A stretch of 64,000 nucleotides of DNA, from contig NZ_UHFA01000002.1 in the NCBI RefSeq assembly GCF_900459175.1, positions 310,001 through 374,000 on the forward strand, given 5' to 3'. Below the pieces are notes generated by a model. That model searched no databases. It was not told the DNA's origin and saw only the letters and a program-made list of their open reading frames with translations. This DNA is from Streptococcus downei MFe28. GTDB lineage: Bacteria; Bacillota; Bacilli; Lactobacillales; Streptococcaceae. Positions 37,235-46,029 of this stretch are shown piece after piece. The position numbers and the translations under genes are program-made. Positions within the stretch are counted from its first letter, which is position 1. Each line of letters begins with the position of its first letter.

Positions 37235-37547
37235 AACATGATACAGAAGAGGCCATAAACTCTCTTAGGAAATGGGCAATCACTAAAAATCAGGATTTTC
37301 AAAATGATTTACCTTCTTTCCGAAATTTTAGAACGCGTTCACATCAACTCGTCAGTTGACCTCTTTTCCTTTCTAGACAGATAAAATCTCTTTCATTTTA
37401 CCATTTTTCAAGCTATTTTTAAAAGCCTAGAGGAAATTTTATGAGAAACCTTGTCAAGTAACTTTACTTTACAAAAAAGATATGCTATTATACTAAAGTT
37501 GATGAAAATCAAGACATTATTATTTAAGAATAATTGGAGGAAGTATC
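37235..37547. promoter_or_regulatory. Divergent intergenic region hisS / rpmF
   Basis: 313 bp between start codons. On the rightward side TATACT (37489-37494) is a good -10 for rpmF, with TTTACA or TTTACT upstream at imperfect spacing. GGAGGAAG lies 5-6 bases before the rpmF ATG. I found no T-box core sequence for hisS. Confidence 0.5.
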
Positions 37548-37730
37548 ATGGCAGTACCTGCACGTCATACGTCAAAATCTAAAAAGAATAAACGTCGTAC
37601 TCATTACAAATTGACAGCTCCAACTGTTAAATTTGATGAAACAACTGGAGATTACTCACGTTCTCACCGCGTATCCCTCAAGGGTTACTACAAGGGACGT
37701 AAAATCGCTAAAGCTAAGGCAGCGGAATAA
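37548..37730 (+). CDS. rpmF: 50S ribosomal protein L32
   Basis: 60 residues: [20 protein letters not shown], then [32 protein letters not shown]. The highly basic N-terminus is diagnostic for L32. It lacks the four zinc-binding cysteines of the C+ type, so it is the zinc-free form usual in streptococci. Strong ribosome site GGAGGAAG. rpmG follows after 15 bp. Confidence 0.98.
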   Translation: MAVPARHTSKSKKNKRRTHYKLTAPTVKFDETTGDYSRSHRVSLKGYYKGRKIAKAKAAE

Positions 37731-37745
37731 TAGAAGGGAGATACC

Positions 37746-37895
37746 ATGCGCGTAAATATTACACTTGAACACAAAGAATCTGGTGAACGCTTGTACCTTA
37801 CTTCAAAAAACAAACGTAACACTCCAGACCGTCTTCAATTGAAGAAATATTCACCAAAACTTCGCAAACACGTTGTGTTTACTGAGGTTAAATAG
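37746..37895 (+). CDS. rpmG: 50S ribosomal protein L33 (zinc-free form)
   Basis: 49 residues, ATG 37746 to TAG 37893-37895, preceded by GAAGGGAGA 15 bp after rpmF. Sequence: [20 protein letters not shown], then [20 protein letters not shown]. It carries no CxxC pairs, so it is the C-minus type that replaces the zinc form when zinc is short. The 3' end of rpmG is a known integration site of streptococcal integrative elements, which fits the debris immediately downstream. Confidence 0.97.
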
Positions 37896-38080
37896 TGGGT
37901 CATTACGTTTCAGTAGAAACGAAAAAACCTTGATTTAACGCGATTCTTGAATTTTCAAATTTCATAGTATTGCAATAAAAATCAACCGAATGACTACATT
38001 TTTGACTACATTTTTTGTGAAATAAATTAGATGTTCGGATATATAGAAAACGCTCTAGTCATATTGTCTAGAGCGTTTTT
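37896..38080 (+). other. Possible end of a lost integrative element
   Basis: Directly after the rpmG stop. The tandem motif TGACTACATTTTTGACTACA (near 37990-38010) is the kind of sequence found beside tyrosine-integrase genes and attachment sites in streptococcal mobile elements. A perfect terminator, AAAACGCTCTAG / CTAGAGCGTTTT (38047-38080), follows. The integrase itself is absent. I found no second copy of the rpmG 3' end in the window. Confidence 0.45.
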
Positions 38081-38176
38081 GTGTTGTTTTGAAAATTAGA
38101 TGTTTGTTTTTAGATAACTACACATTTCAGATTTTTTAAAGCAAGATTTAATTGTTGATAAGTAGAAAGGATTATT

Positions 38177-38455
38177 ATGTTTACAAAAAATAAATTTCAA
38201 TACTGTATTTACGATCATGAGAGACTAGAACTTCATGAGCTACAAAAGGAATATCAAAAGGATAAAGCTGGGACAAAACTTAAGTATGAAAACCAATTAT
38301 TTTGTCCTGGTTGTTACGATGTGGATTTAGTGATAAACGAGAAAAAAGGAAAAATCTATTTATCGAGCCATCCTAAATCACCTCATGCTAAAGAGTGCGA
38401 ATATGCTTTGGAATCTGCTTCAAAATCGAAGTTAAAAGAATACGCCCCGTTGTAA
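38177..38455 (+). pseudogene. Unknown gene truncated by IS30
   Basis: 92 codons from ATG 38177 (AGAAAGGAT upstream). The protein starts FTKNKFQYCIYDHERLELHE and has a probable zinc-binding set: CPGC (about residues 57-60), then HAKEC near 80. It ends with PL exactly where the IS30 left end begins (about 38455), so the original C-terminus was cut off. I do not recognise the family. Its position in the rpmG hot spot suggests a cargo gene of a former mobile element. Confidence 0.55.
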
Positions 38456-39600
38456 AATGAGGTGCAACAAAAAAAGACAAGCTTATCTGATATACTAAAG
38501 TTGCGAAACAAAGTATAAGGAAAGAGATAAGCATGTCCACCACAAATTGTACCACAAAACAACCCTATTGCCACCTCTCAGAGGTAGAACGAGGAAAAAT
38601 TGAGGCCTTCCTATCAGAAGGGGTGAAACCAGCTGAGATCGCTAGACGTTTGGGAAGAAGTCGCTCCACCATTTCACGTGAAATCAAGCGTGGGACGACA
38701 AAACAAGTCAAGCAGGTAAATGGTAAAAAGGTCTACTTTGACCACTACTTTGCTGACCTAGCTCAAAGGCGTTACGTTGAAGGGCAACGAGGAATTTACT
38801 ACCTCAAACTCGAAAAGGTATCTGAGCACTTTCTAAAGGCCTTTGAAGAAGCCATGAAGGCCTCTCCCAGAGTTCATAGTGTAGACAGCTTTGTTTATGC
38901 TTATAAGGAGGAACACCCAAGTGAAACCGTTCCAAGTACCAAAACCCTTTACAACTATAGTCATCAAGGCTTGCTAGCTATTAAGGCCATTGATTTACCT
39001 AAAGCTGTACGGCTTCGTAAAAAGACTAAGAAGCGCTCTTCAACGCAGAAACACCTTGGTGTCTCCATTGAAGAGAGGCCAGAAACCATCAATGACCGCT
39101 CTGTATTTGGACATTGGGAAATTGGCTCCGTGTTAGGGACTCAGAAAGCTGGAGAACCTTCTATCTTGACTTTGGTTGAGCGAAAAACCCGCTACGCTAT
39201 TACAGCTTACCTGGCTGGTAAGACAGCTGCGACTGTCAATGAGGCTGTTAAAGAGTTGATGGGACTTTACCCTATTAAGTCTATCACGGCTGATAACGGT
39301 TCAGAATTTGCCGCCTTGAATGAGCTAGAAGGTGTTCAAATCTATTATGCCCATGCTTACTCCTCATACGAACGTGGGACAAATGAGAACTTCAACGGCT
39401 TACTTAGAGAGTTCGTTCCTAAAGGTAAGTCGCTCAAGACTCTCACAGCTGAGGATTTAGCTAAGGCGACCTTAGCTATCAACCAAAGACCAAGAAGACT
39501 ACTCAACTATCAAACGGCGAAAACCCTGTTTGGGCTAGCCCAAACAGCCTAGCCCCTCTTCAACTTGGTATCAGATAACAACTGTTGCACTTAACTTGAC
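38456..39600 (+). mobile_element. IS30-family insertion sequence (IS1139-like)
   Basis: The ends carry related inverted repeats around TGAGGTGCAACAAA (38458) and the reverse complement of AGTTAAGTGCAACAGTT near 39580-39595. Contains one full-length transposase gene. Confidence 0.75.
38533..39552 (+). CDS. IS30-family transposase, first catalytic Asp replaced by Gly
   Basis: 339 residues, complete frame. The N-terminal HTH has YCHLSEVERGKIEAFLSEG and PAEIARRLGRSRSTISREIKRG. The RNase H-like core has GHWEIGSVLGTQ, SITADNGSEFA and AHAYSSYERGTNENFNGLLREF. IS30-family enzymes carry Asp in the first motif (HWExDxVxG); here codon GGC gives Gly, one base from Asp. The second Asp (DNG) and the final Glu (ENFNG) are present. 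The protein may therefore bind DNA but not cut it. Confidence 0.88.
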   Translation: MSTTNCTTKQPYCHLSEVERGKIEAFLSEGVKPAEIARRLGRSRSTISREIKRGTTKQVKQVNGKKVYFDHYFADLAQRRYVEGQRGIYYLKLEKVSEHFLKAFEEAMKASPRVHSVDSFVYAYKEEHPSETVPSTKTLYNYSHQGLLAIKAIDLPKAVRLRKKTKKRSSTQKHLGVSIEERPETINDRSVFGHWEIGSVLGTQKAGEPSILTLVERKTRYAITAYLAGKTAATVNEAVKELMGLYPIKSITADNGSEFAALNELEGVQIYYAHAYSSYERGTNENFNGLLREFVPKGKSLKTLTAEDLAKATLAINQRPRRLLNYQTAKTLFGLAQTA

Positions 39601-39674
39601 AATTCGGGTTAAAAAAATATTTTGTTATTTTCTAATCATCATATATTGATAGTATTTTTTAGATTTAAAATGTA

Positions 39675-39881
39675 CTAGTTAGGTAAAAAATCTATATAAT
39701 TACGGACTAGCTTGGTATACAAATCTTTCTTTATTACATCGATAACACTATTTCCCATCTCTAATTCTCCATCATAAATAGCTTTAGAATCTGTATCTAG
39801 TGAATTACATAGAGTATTTAGAATTTTCGAGTCTGGATTGTTCTTCTTATAATATATAGCAGCATATGCAAATATATTTTT
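39675..39881 (-). pseudogene. C-terminal fragment of an unknown gene cut by IS982
   Basis: About 68 codons of a leftward frame ending at 39675: KNIFAYAAIYYKKNNPDSK, then LNTLCNSLDTDSKAIYDG and DVIKKDLYTKLVRNYIDFLP. The open frame continues right to 39920, but its first residues (MGFFRNFLTSTTG) are read from the IS982 terminal repeat, so the real N-terminus is lost. I do not recognise the protein; it is lysine/tyrosine rich and soluble. Confidence 0.55.
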
Positions 39882-40572
39882 ACCCGTGGTGCTAGTTAAA
39901 AAGTTACGAAAAAAGCCCAATTGGACTATACTGTAAGTGCAAAAATCAAAGAAGTCGCTTCAATCGTCGATCCCAAAATCTGATTTGGCTCATTCAGTTG
40001 ATTCGACAAAGCTTGAACCAACAAATACCAGCGGATACCATTGTTATTATTGATAGCTTTCCCCTGACCCTTTGTCAATCTATTTGCAACCACAGAGTTA
40101 AAATCTTTAATAGCTTAGCAGATATTGGCTACAATGCTTCCAAACGGCTGTGGTTTTATGGCTTTAAGGTATATATGTTAGTGAGCTTATCAGGCTATAT
40201 TTTGAACTACGTTATCACTCCAGCCTTTGTTCATGATAGCAGAGCTGTCGACGACTTACTTGAAGATTGTAGACAACCCTTTATTCTAGGAGACTTAGGT
40301 TCCCTTAGTTAGTCCCTCAAAGAGGAATTAATCAAAAAGGGATATCACTTATGGACACCTTGGCGACAAAATATGCAGGGGTCAACCGAGCATAACAATT
40401 GGGAGTTACTAGCTAGGCGTAGAACCATTGAAACACGCTTTTTTCTGAACTCTGTCGCTTATTTGAAATGGAATACATATTGGCTAGAGACGTAGCAGGG
40501 CTACAACTAATGTTGGAACAGATTATACTGACTTATAATTGAGCTATTTTTATTCTAACTAACACCACGGGT
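39882..40572 (+). mobile_element. IS982-family element, internally deleted, both ends present
   Basis: The left repeat ACCCGTGGTGCTAGTTA starts at 39882 and the right repeat is its near-exact inverse, TAACTAACACCACGGGT, ending at 40572. The left 55 bp match those at 7299 with few differences. No clear target duplication. The N-terminal half of the transposase is missing. Confidence 0.8.
39950..40495 (+). pseudogene. IS982-family transposase C-terminal half
   Basis: Broken transposase. The open piece 39998-40312 contains DTIVIIDSFPLTLCQSICNH, where the Asp of VIIDSFP is the first catalytic residue, DIGYNASKRLWFYGFKVYMLVS, and HDSRAVDDLLEDC. After a stop at 40310 the same protein continues as LKEELIKKGYHLWTPWRQNM, then NNWELLARRRTIETRFF (final acidic residue). 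Several stops and the loss of the first 100 or so residues make it inactive. Confidence 0.8.
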
Positions 40573-40737
40573 AACTATCATATATATGCAGTAAAATGAA
40601 CTAACCACGCTTAGAAAAAGTAGCAATAGTTAGCCTTTTTTTACAAATTAGAGGACATTGTATGCTATTCATTAGAAATAACTATGTGTAAACACAGTAA
40701 ATTTTAGATTATACTTCTTGTTTTTAAGAAGCTTGAT

Positions 40738-42046
40738 ACTGTCAATAATTTTGTGTAAACACTCAAGTAGAGTTACGGAGTGTTAATCAAATAAGCTTTC
40801 AAGTGTGTCAGAACATTGGCCAAACCCTTTATGGATTCGTTGACTTTGCTTGAAATTATAATCTTCAAACAAAGTAACTAAGTAACGTTCCAGAGCCTCC
40901 TTGTTAGGAAAAAGAACCTTCTTTTTCGTTTGACGTTTGATTTCTTTGTTGAGAGACTCAATGAGGTTTGTCGAATAAATGCTGTGCCAAATCTGGTAAG
41001 GAAACTGATAAAAAGTTAAAAGATTATCCGCATTCTCCAGACTTTCCATTATTTTCTTATACTTTGGTTTCCATTCAGCGATAAAGTCCTCCAAAGCTTG
41101 TACTGCCATTTCTAAATTTTCAGTACGATAAATCGTTTTAAATTGCTCCAGAATAACTGCCCGATCAGATCGCTTCACCTTACTAGCCAAATTTCGACTA
41201 ATATGAATTAAGCAACGTTGTTGCTTAGCTAATGGGTAAGCCTGACTGATAATATCTGCTCAAGCCCCTTGAAGCCATCGGTCCCTACAAGAGAAACCTG
41301 TTGGATTCCTTGATTTTGAAGCTTGTCTAACAGGGTGGACCAAGAAGCATTGTTTTCATTTGGGGCGATTTCATATCCAAGAACAGCCTTCTGTCCTTCT
41401 GGTGTAATGCCAAGTGCGACATGAATACATTCTTTACTAACGGTTCCACGTCTTAATGGAAGATAGGTTCCATCAAGAAATAAAACAGAGTAATTGGCTT
41501 CTAAGCTTCGCTCATGAAAAGCAGCGACATTCTCCTGAGATGCTTTTGAGATATTAGAAATTGTGGCAGGACTATAGTGATGACCATACATTCGCTCGAT
41601 AATATCACTAATTTCTCGAGTCGTTACGCCGGTTTGATAGAGTTTGATAACCATCTCTTCTAAGTGGTCATCACAACGCCCATAAGCAGGGATCAAAGCT
41701 GGACTAAAGTTTCCATTACGATCTCTAGGAATGCTCAACTGAACAGTCCTATATTTGGTTTCAAATTTCCGTGAATACGTTCCATTACGACTATTCCCAG
41801 AATTATAGCCTACTTTATCGTAAGGTTCATACCCTAAAAAGGCTGACAATTCTGCTTGAAGTAGATCATTCATAGCTGTTTCAAGAGAAGAACGAAAAAA
41901 TTCATCAATATCTTGCTTTTGGGCTAGGAAGTTAAGCAATTCTGTGGTAAACTGTGTCATAGGAATAAATCTCTTTCTAGTAATGTTTCGCAACTCTACT
42001 ATAACGGATTTATTCCTTTTTGTGTTTACACAACTTATTTTACACT
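40738..42046 (-). mobile_element. IS256-family insertion sequence
   Basis: Inverted ends around TTGTGTAAACAC (40751-40762) and GTGTTTACACAA (42022-42033), with further similarity outward (GTGTAAAATAAG-type sequence at the right). It contains one transposase gene reading leftward, disrupted once. Confidence 0.75.
40783..41993 (-). pseudogene. IS256-family transposase, single frameshift
   Basis: The N-terminal part (41229-41993) has MTQFTTELLNFLAQKQDIDEFFR, the HTH stretch, and YSVLFLDGTYLPLRRGTVSKE with the first Asp, then VSLVGTDGFKGLEQ with the second. The C-terminal part (40783-41190) has LASKVKRSDRAVILEQFKTIYR, IYSTNLIESLNKEIKR (final Glu), and RYLVTLFEDYN. A frameshift near 41235 joins them; correcting it restores AYPLAKQQRCLIHISRN. 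A full-length enzyme is about 390-400 residues, so only this one change inactivates the copy. Confidence 0.88.
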
Positions 42047-42167
42047 ACCAAAAATTGGAGTCTACAATCTATGTTAGTAACGAGTAAGGACACCTAAAAA
42101 AGAATAATCAGAATAAGGACGACACGACTCATGACCGAAGAAGGCTGCTTAAGATGTATCATTTTAA

Positions 42168-42219
42168 GTGAAAAAATGGGTGGTAATAGTTCGGCAATTT
42201 ACCGAACTATTACCACCCA
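42168..42219 (-). terminator. Terminator with 18-bp perfect stem
   Basis: Arms TGGGTGGTAATAGTTCGG (42177-42194) and CCGAACTATTACCACCCA (42202-42219), 7-base loop. On the minus strand it is followed by TTTTTTC. It ends the transcript of the 99-residue gene whose stop is at 42303. Confidence 0.85.
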
Positions 42220-42302
42220 GAAGACAGTTTAAAGTTTCGTCCAACGATTGTTAATTAATTATGACTTTTCGTCTACATCAAAGAAATTATAAGCCTATAA
42301 CT

Positions 42303-42602
42303 TTAATGTTTTTTGATTTTTTCTTTTTCCGAATTATATCCGCGAATAAATTCACTGATTTCAAAAGCTTTGTCATTAAATAATTTGTTTGCGACATCAA
42401 TTGCTAGCTTTGGATAGATCGCAAATATCCCGCTTTTTTTATAATCGCTTTGGGCTTTTTGGATACCCATTTCAAAATCGGTTAGATTAGATTGCTGGTT
42501 ATTCTCGGTTTTCCAAGAAGTATAGGCTGCCTTGGCATCATCATAGTTTCCCGCTTCGTAATTCTTTTTTACGTAATCATGGATATCTTTCAGCATACTC
42601 AT
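42303..42602 (-). CDS. Unknown 99-residue soluble protein
   Basis: 99 residues, starting MSMLKDIHDYVKKNYEAGNYDDAKAAYTSWK. Predicted all-helical, highly charged, Lys/Asp/Asn rich, with no signal peptide or membrane helix. I do not recognise it. The first 35 residues resemble a tetratricopeptide-like helix pair, but that is weak. It has its own strong terminator and lies among IS copies in the rpmG hot spot, so it is probably cargo of a former mobile element. Small soluble proteins in such places are often immunity or antitoxin proteins; no toxin partner is visible. Confidence 0.65.
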   Translation of the reverse strand: MSMLKDIHDYVKKNYEAGNYDDAKAAYTSWKTENNQQSNLTDFEMGIQKAQSDYKKSGIFAIYPKLAIDVANKLFNDKAFEISEFIRGYNSEKEKIKKH

Positions 42603-42747
42603 AGTATTTGCCCTACTTTCTGAGTTTCTAACTACACTGACTATTCTATGTTAATTCTTCTCAATTGTCAAGGGCGGTTTAAAATTGTCATATTATGGCG
42701 GAATAAAAATGTATGACTTTGGCGATTTATCTTTGCGTAGAAGCTAG

Positions 42748-43293
42748 TCAATATGATTTCCCTTTAATGACATGGGAATGATAAACCAACCGATCTAAAA
42801 TTGCTTCTGCTGCTATAGAATTATGTAATATGGTTCCCCAACTTGATAATGGGATATTGGTCGTTATGATCGTGGATTTGCGTTCATAACGACCATTTAT
42901 TAATTGAAATAATAGGTTGGCGACTTCCGACGCAATAGGTAAGTATCCTAATTCATCGATTATTAGAAGATCATACCTTTCATAACGCCTGATTACTCTC
43001 TCCAAGTGGCCTTTCTCTTGAGCCTTAGTTAAACGTAAAATTAGTTCATGGCAATTAATAAATAATGTTCTAATCCCTTGTTCACATGCTGCAATACCCA
43101 ATCCAATTGCTAAATGGGTCTTGCCAACACCCGGACTACCAAGAAAAATAATGTTTTGTTGATTATTAAGAAATGACATTGTTGAAAATTCTTTAATTTG
43201 TTGTGCATTTATAGTTGGTTGAAAGTCAAAATTGAATTCTTCTAATTTTTTTACAATTGGGAAACGAGCACGCTTAATTTTTATTTTAATCTC
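42748..43293 (-). pseudogene. IS21-family helper ATPase (IstB) fragment
   Basis: AAA+ ATPase that assists the IS21 transposase IstA. Walker A is IFLGSPGVGKTHLAIG, Walker B is YDLLIIDELGYLP, then LFQLINGRYERKSTIITTN (sensor). The visible frame extends upstream through ARFPIVKKLEEFNFDFQP to about 43293, where a stop interrupts the N-terminal domain. No istA or terminal repeat was found, so this is a leftover piece of an IS21 element. Confidence 0.85.
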
Positions 43294-43383
43294 TTATCTT
43301 TTTGTCTATTTAGAAAATATTAGATAATTTTTCCTCCTTACCAGAATATAAAAAAGCAGATTCACTGAACCTGCTTAAACATC

Positions 43384-43953
43384 TTAACTCAAAAAGAAGA
43401 CATTAACACCTTCACCAATGACGATGAGGCGGTCACGGTTGCTGTCATCCCATTGACTAGCGGCTTGAGCACCAGCTGGAGTTGCCACGCCCGCTGGGAC
43501 AACGTAGTAATTCCAACTGTATTGATTGGTGAAACTAGCTGACTGACCGTTTTGTTGGTAGTTACTGAATTGGCATTGGAAGTCGCCATCCGACTTACTG
43601 ATAGTGCCAGTACCTTCAGCATTGACGGTGAAGTTGATGGCCCCATTTTGACCCGTATAGGTGCCAGCGATACTAGAAAGGTCCCCCTTGGCCACTGCAG
43701 CGACATTAACATTAGAATTGGTCTGAGATTGAGGAGGGGTTTGTCCCTGGCTAGATGATGGTGCAGGAGCTTGGGACTAAGAAGACTGAGAACCTGCTTG
43801 ACCCTGAGTGCTGTTTTGTCCTTGTTTAGTCTGACTGGAGCTAGCGGAATGATCCGTTTTGCTCTTGGAGCTGTTCTTTTGGCAAGCTCCCAAGAGGAGA
43901 AGACTGGTTAGAGCTAACATCAGCAGGCTTGAGATTTTCTGTAGTTTTTTCAT
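43384..43953 (-). pseudogene. Secreted lipoprotein, interrupted by one amber codon
   Basis: From ATG 43953 the frame gives KKLQKISSLLMLALTSLLLLGACQK, a lipoprotein signal with lipobox LGAC. A Ser/Gln/Thr-rich spacer follows. A TAG stop at 43777-43779 falls in the spacer, and the same frame continues to 43384. The C-terminal domain (VAKGDLSSIAGTYTGQNG, GTISKSDGDFQCQFSNYQQ, RDRLIVIGEGVNVFFLS) resembles the small beta-rich DUF6287-type domain of streptococcal lipoproteins. Correcting the one codon would restore a protein of about 189 residues, so the loss looks recent. Confidence 0.75.
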
Positions 43954-44166
43954 GGAAGGTGACTCCTTTCTATTTTTTCACCCTTATTATAAGCAAGTTT
44001 CGCAACAAATGCAACATTTTTGTAACTTTTTTGTAATATTTTTTTGCCCTCCTTATCCGTTTATTCGAAAAGCATTTTAAAAATTGGGCAAAAAAGAATG
44101 CGAGACCAGTAGATCGACAGCCTAAAACCATCGATGGGGATCTCACACCCTTAGAAGTCTTACTTA

Positions 44167-45960
44167 TTAAGCCTTGCTATGAGCTCGCAGGGCCGAAAGG
44201 ATGGCCACCGTATCAACAACCTCTTGGAGTAGGGCTCCGATAAGGGTGGGAATGGCACCGGTCGCGGCAATCAACATGAGCACCAGACATACAGCTAGCC
44301 CAAGCAGGACCGACTGACGGGCAATAGACATAGTGTGTTTAGCGATCTTGATAACTTGGACTACCTTACTAAGGTCGTCCTTAAGAATGACAGCGTCGGC
44401 ACTTTCACTAGCAGCACTGGAACCACTAGCCCCCATAGCAATCCCTATATCCGCAGTTGTTAGAGCTGGAGCATCATTGACCCCATCGCCAACCATAAGG
44501 ACGGGATGCTGGTCTGGAGCGACTGCCTTAAGAAAATAAATCTTATCTTGAGGTAGACAGTCCGCATGGAATTCAGTAATCTCGACCTCTTGAGCAATCT
44601 TATCCGCAATTACTTTACGGTCACCCGTTAGCATGACCAAGTGGCTGACCCCTAGATTTTTAAGCTCTTCCATCGTCCTCTTAGCTTCCGGCCGGACGCG
44701 GTCGCTAAAGGTGATATGACCGATATACTGACCATCCTTAGAGACATAGACACAAGTTTTATCAGTTTTTTGCTCCTCGCTTAGCTCAGGCATCAAAGCC
44801 ATCTTCCCGACTGAGATGAGGCTATCCTGGCAAATGCCCTGCACCCCTTGGGCTGTGATTTCTTTAATATCACTAACTGGTAATAATTTAATTCCTTGAC
44901 TTTGAGTATAGGCCACTAGGCTTTGAGCTAGGACATGGGAAGACGATTGCTCAATACTAGCAGCATAGGTCAAGAGTTCTTCCTGGCTGACACCCTCTGG
45001 CACAACCTGATCAACTTGGAGATTGCCTTGGGTAATGGTCCCAGTCTTATCAAAGGCTACAGTCTTAAGCTTAGAGAGCTTTTCCAAGACCGTCCCATTT
45101 TTGACAATGATACCTTCCTTAGAAGATTGACTCATGCCAGCTACCAGAGCGATTGGAGCCGCCAAAATCAGGGGACAGGGTGAAGCAACAACCAAAACTT
45201 GGGCAAAGCGAACAGGATTCTTGGTGACAAACCAGGCCAGACCCCCAATTAGATAAGCAAAGATGGTGAAAGGCACAGCATAGCGATCGGCTAGACGAAC
45301 AAAGGGAGCTGTGTTGCCTTGTGACTCCTTGACCAATTTGACCAGCTGTTGATATTGACTATCCTTAGCCATGGCAGTAACTCTGAATTGGATGGCATCC
45401 GAGCCATTGAGCGAACCCGACATAATCCTGTCACCAGGTCCTTTTTCAACAGCCTTAGACTCTCCTGTCAGGGAGGATTCATTAAAGTCAGACCGTCCAT
45501 CTAGAATCTCCCCATCAACCTGTACCATTTCTTGAGGTCTTAGCAGAACGATATCACCAATTTGTAGGTCATTGACATCGACGACCTCAACATCGGATCC
45601 GACCATGCGGTGGGCCAGTTTAGGCGTATTATCCAGAAGACTGGTCAACTCTCGGCTGGCCCTACGACTAGCATAGTCTTCTAGGCTTTCGCCACCGGTC
45701 AGCATGACCAGAATAATCAAGCTAGCCCAATAGTCACCGACAGCTAGAGTGGCAATAATGGCTGTGATAGCTAGAATATCGACCCCGTATCGCCCCTCCC
45801 TGAGGGTCTGAATCATCCCCCAAAACATGGAGAGTGACATAATCCCACCTGAAATGGCTACCAGAATATAGGCCAAGTGTCCGAGACCAAAGCCAAAGGT
45901 CAGCGTCAGGGCTACTAGCCCGACCAAAGAGACCAGTAAAAGTCTTTTGAAGTTGCTCAT
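44167..45960 (-). CDS. P1B-type heavy-metal efflux ATPase, PerR-controlled
   Basis: Metal-exporting ATPase of about 597 residues from ATG 45960 (GAGGTGGAG before it; a GTG four codons earlier is possible). No N-terminal metal-binding domain. Key sites: ESSLTGES (actuator), VVASPCPLILA (SPC metal site in membrane helix 4), DKTGTITQG (phosphorylated Asp), MLTGDR and GDGVNDAPAL. The last helix reads LLQEVVDTVAILSAL rather than the HEGS/T form of classical P1B-4 pumps. The promoter contains an exact Per box, so by analogy with PmtA, FrvA and PfeT it probably exports ferrous iron during peroxide stress. The metal is inferred, not shown. Confidence 0.88.
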   Translation of the reverse strand: MSNFKRLLLVSLVGLVALTLTFGFGLGHLAYILVAISGGIMSLSMFWGMIQTLREGRYGVDILAITAIIATLAVGDYWASLIILVMLTGGESLEDYASRRASRELTSLLDNTPKLAHRMVGSDVEVVDVNDLQIGDIVLLRPQEMVQVDGEILDGRSDFNESSLTGESKAVEKGPGDRIMSGSLNGSDAIQFRVTAMAKDSQYQQLVKLVKESQGNTAPFVRLADRYAVPFTIFAYLIGGLAWFVTKNPVRFAQVLVVASPCPLILAAPIALVAGMSQSSKEGIIVKNGTVLEKLSKLKTVAFDKTGTITQGNLQVDQVVPEGVSQEELLTYAASIEQSSSHVLAQSLVAYTQSQGIKLLPVSDIKEITAQGVQGICQDSLISVGKMALMPELSEEQKTDKTCVYVSKDGQYIGHITFSDRVRPEAKRTMEELKNLGVSHLVMLTGDRKVIADKIAQEVEITEFHADCLPQDKIYFLKAVAPDQHPVLMVGDGVNDAPALTTADIGIAMGASGSSAASESADAVILKDDLSKVVQVIKIAKHTMSIARQSVLLGLAVCLVLMLIAATGAIPTLIGALLQEVVDTVAILSALRAHSKA

Positions 45961-45997
45961 GGTAATCTCCACCTCATCTTCATTTTTTCTAGCTTAA

Positions 45998-46012
45998 TTA
46001 TAATCATTATAA
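45998..46012. promoter_or_regulatory. Per box upstream of the metal ATPase
   Basis: TTATAATCATTATAA is a perfect 7-1-7 inverted repeat identical to the PerR consensus TTATAATnATTATAA. It lies 37 bp upstream of the ATPase start codon. A PerR repressor would release it when oxidised by peroxide in the presence of iron. Confidence 0.8.
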
Positions 46013-46029
46013 ATAATAATAGCAAGCCG

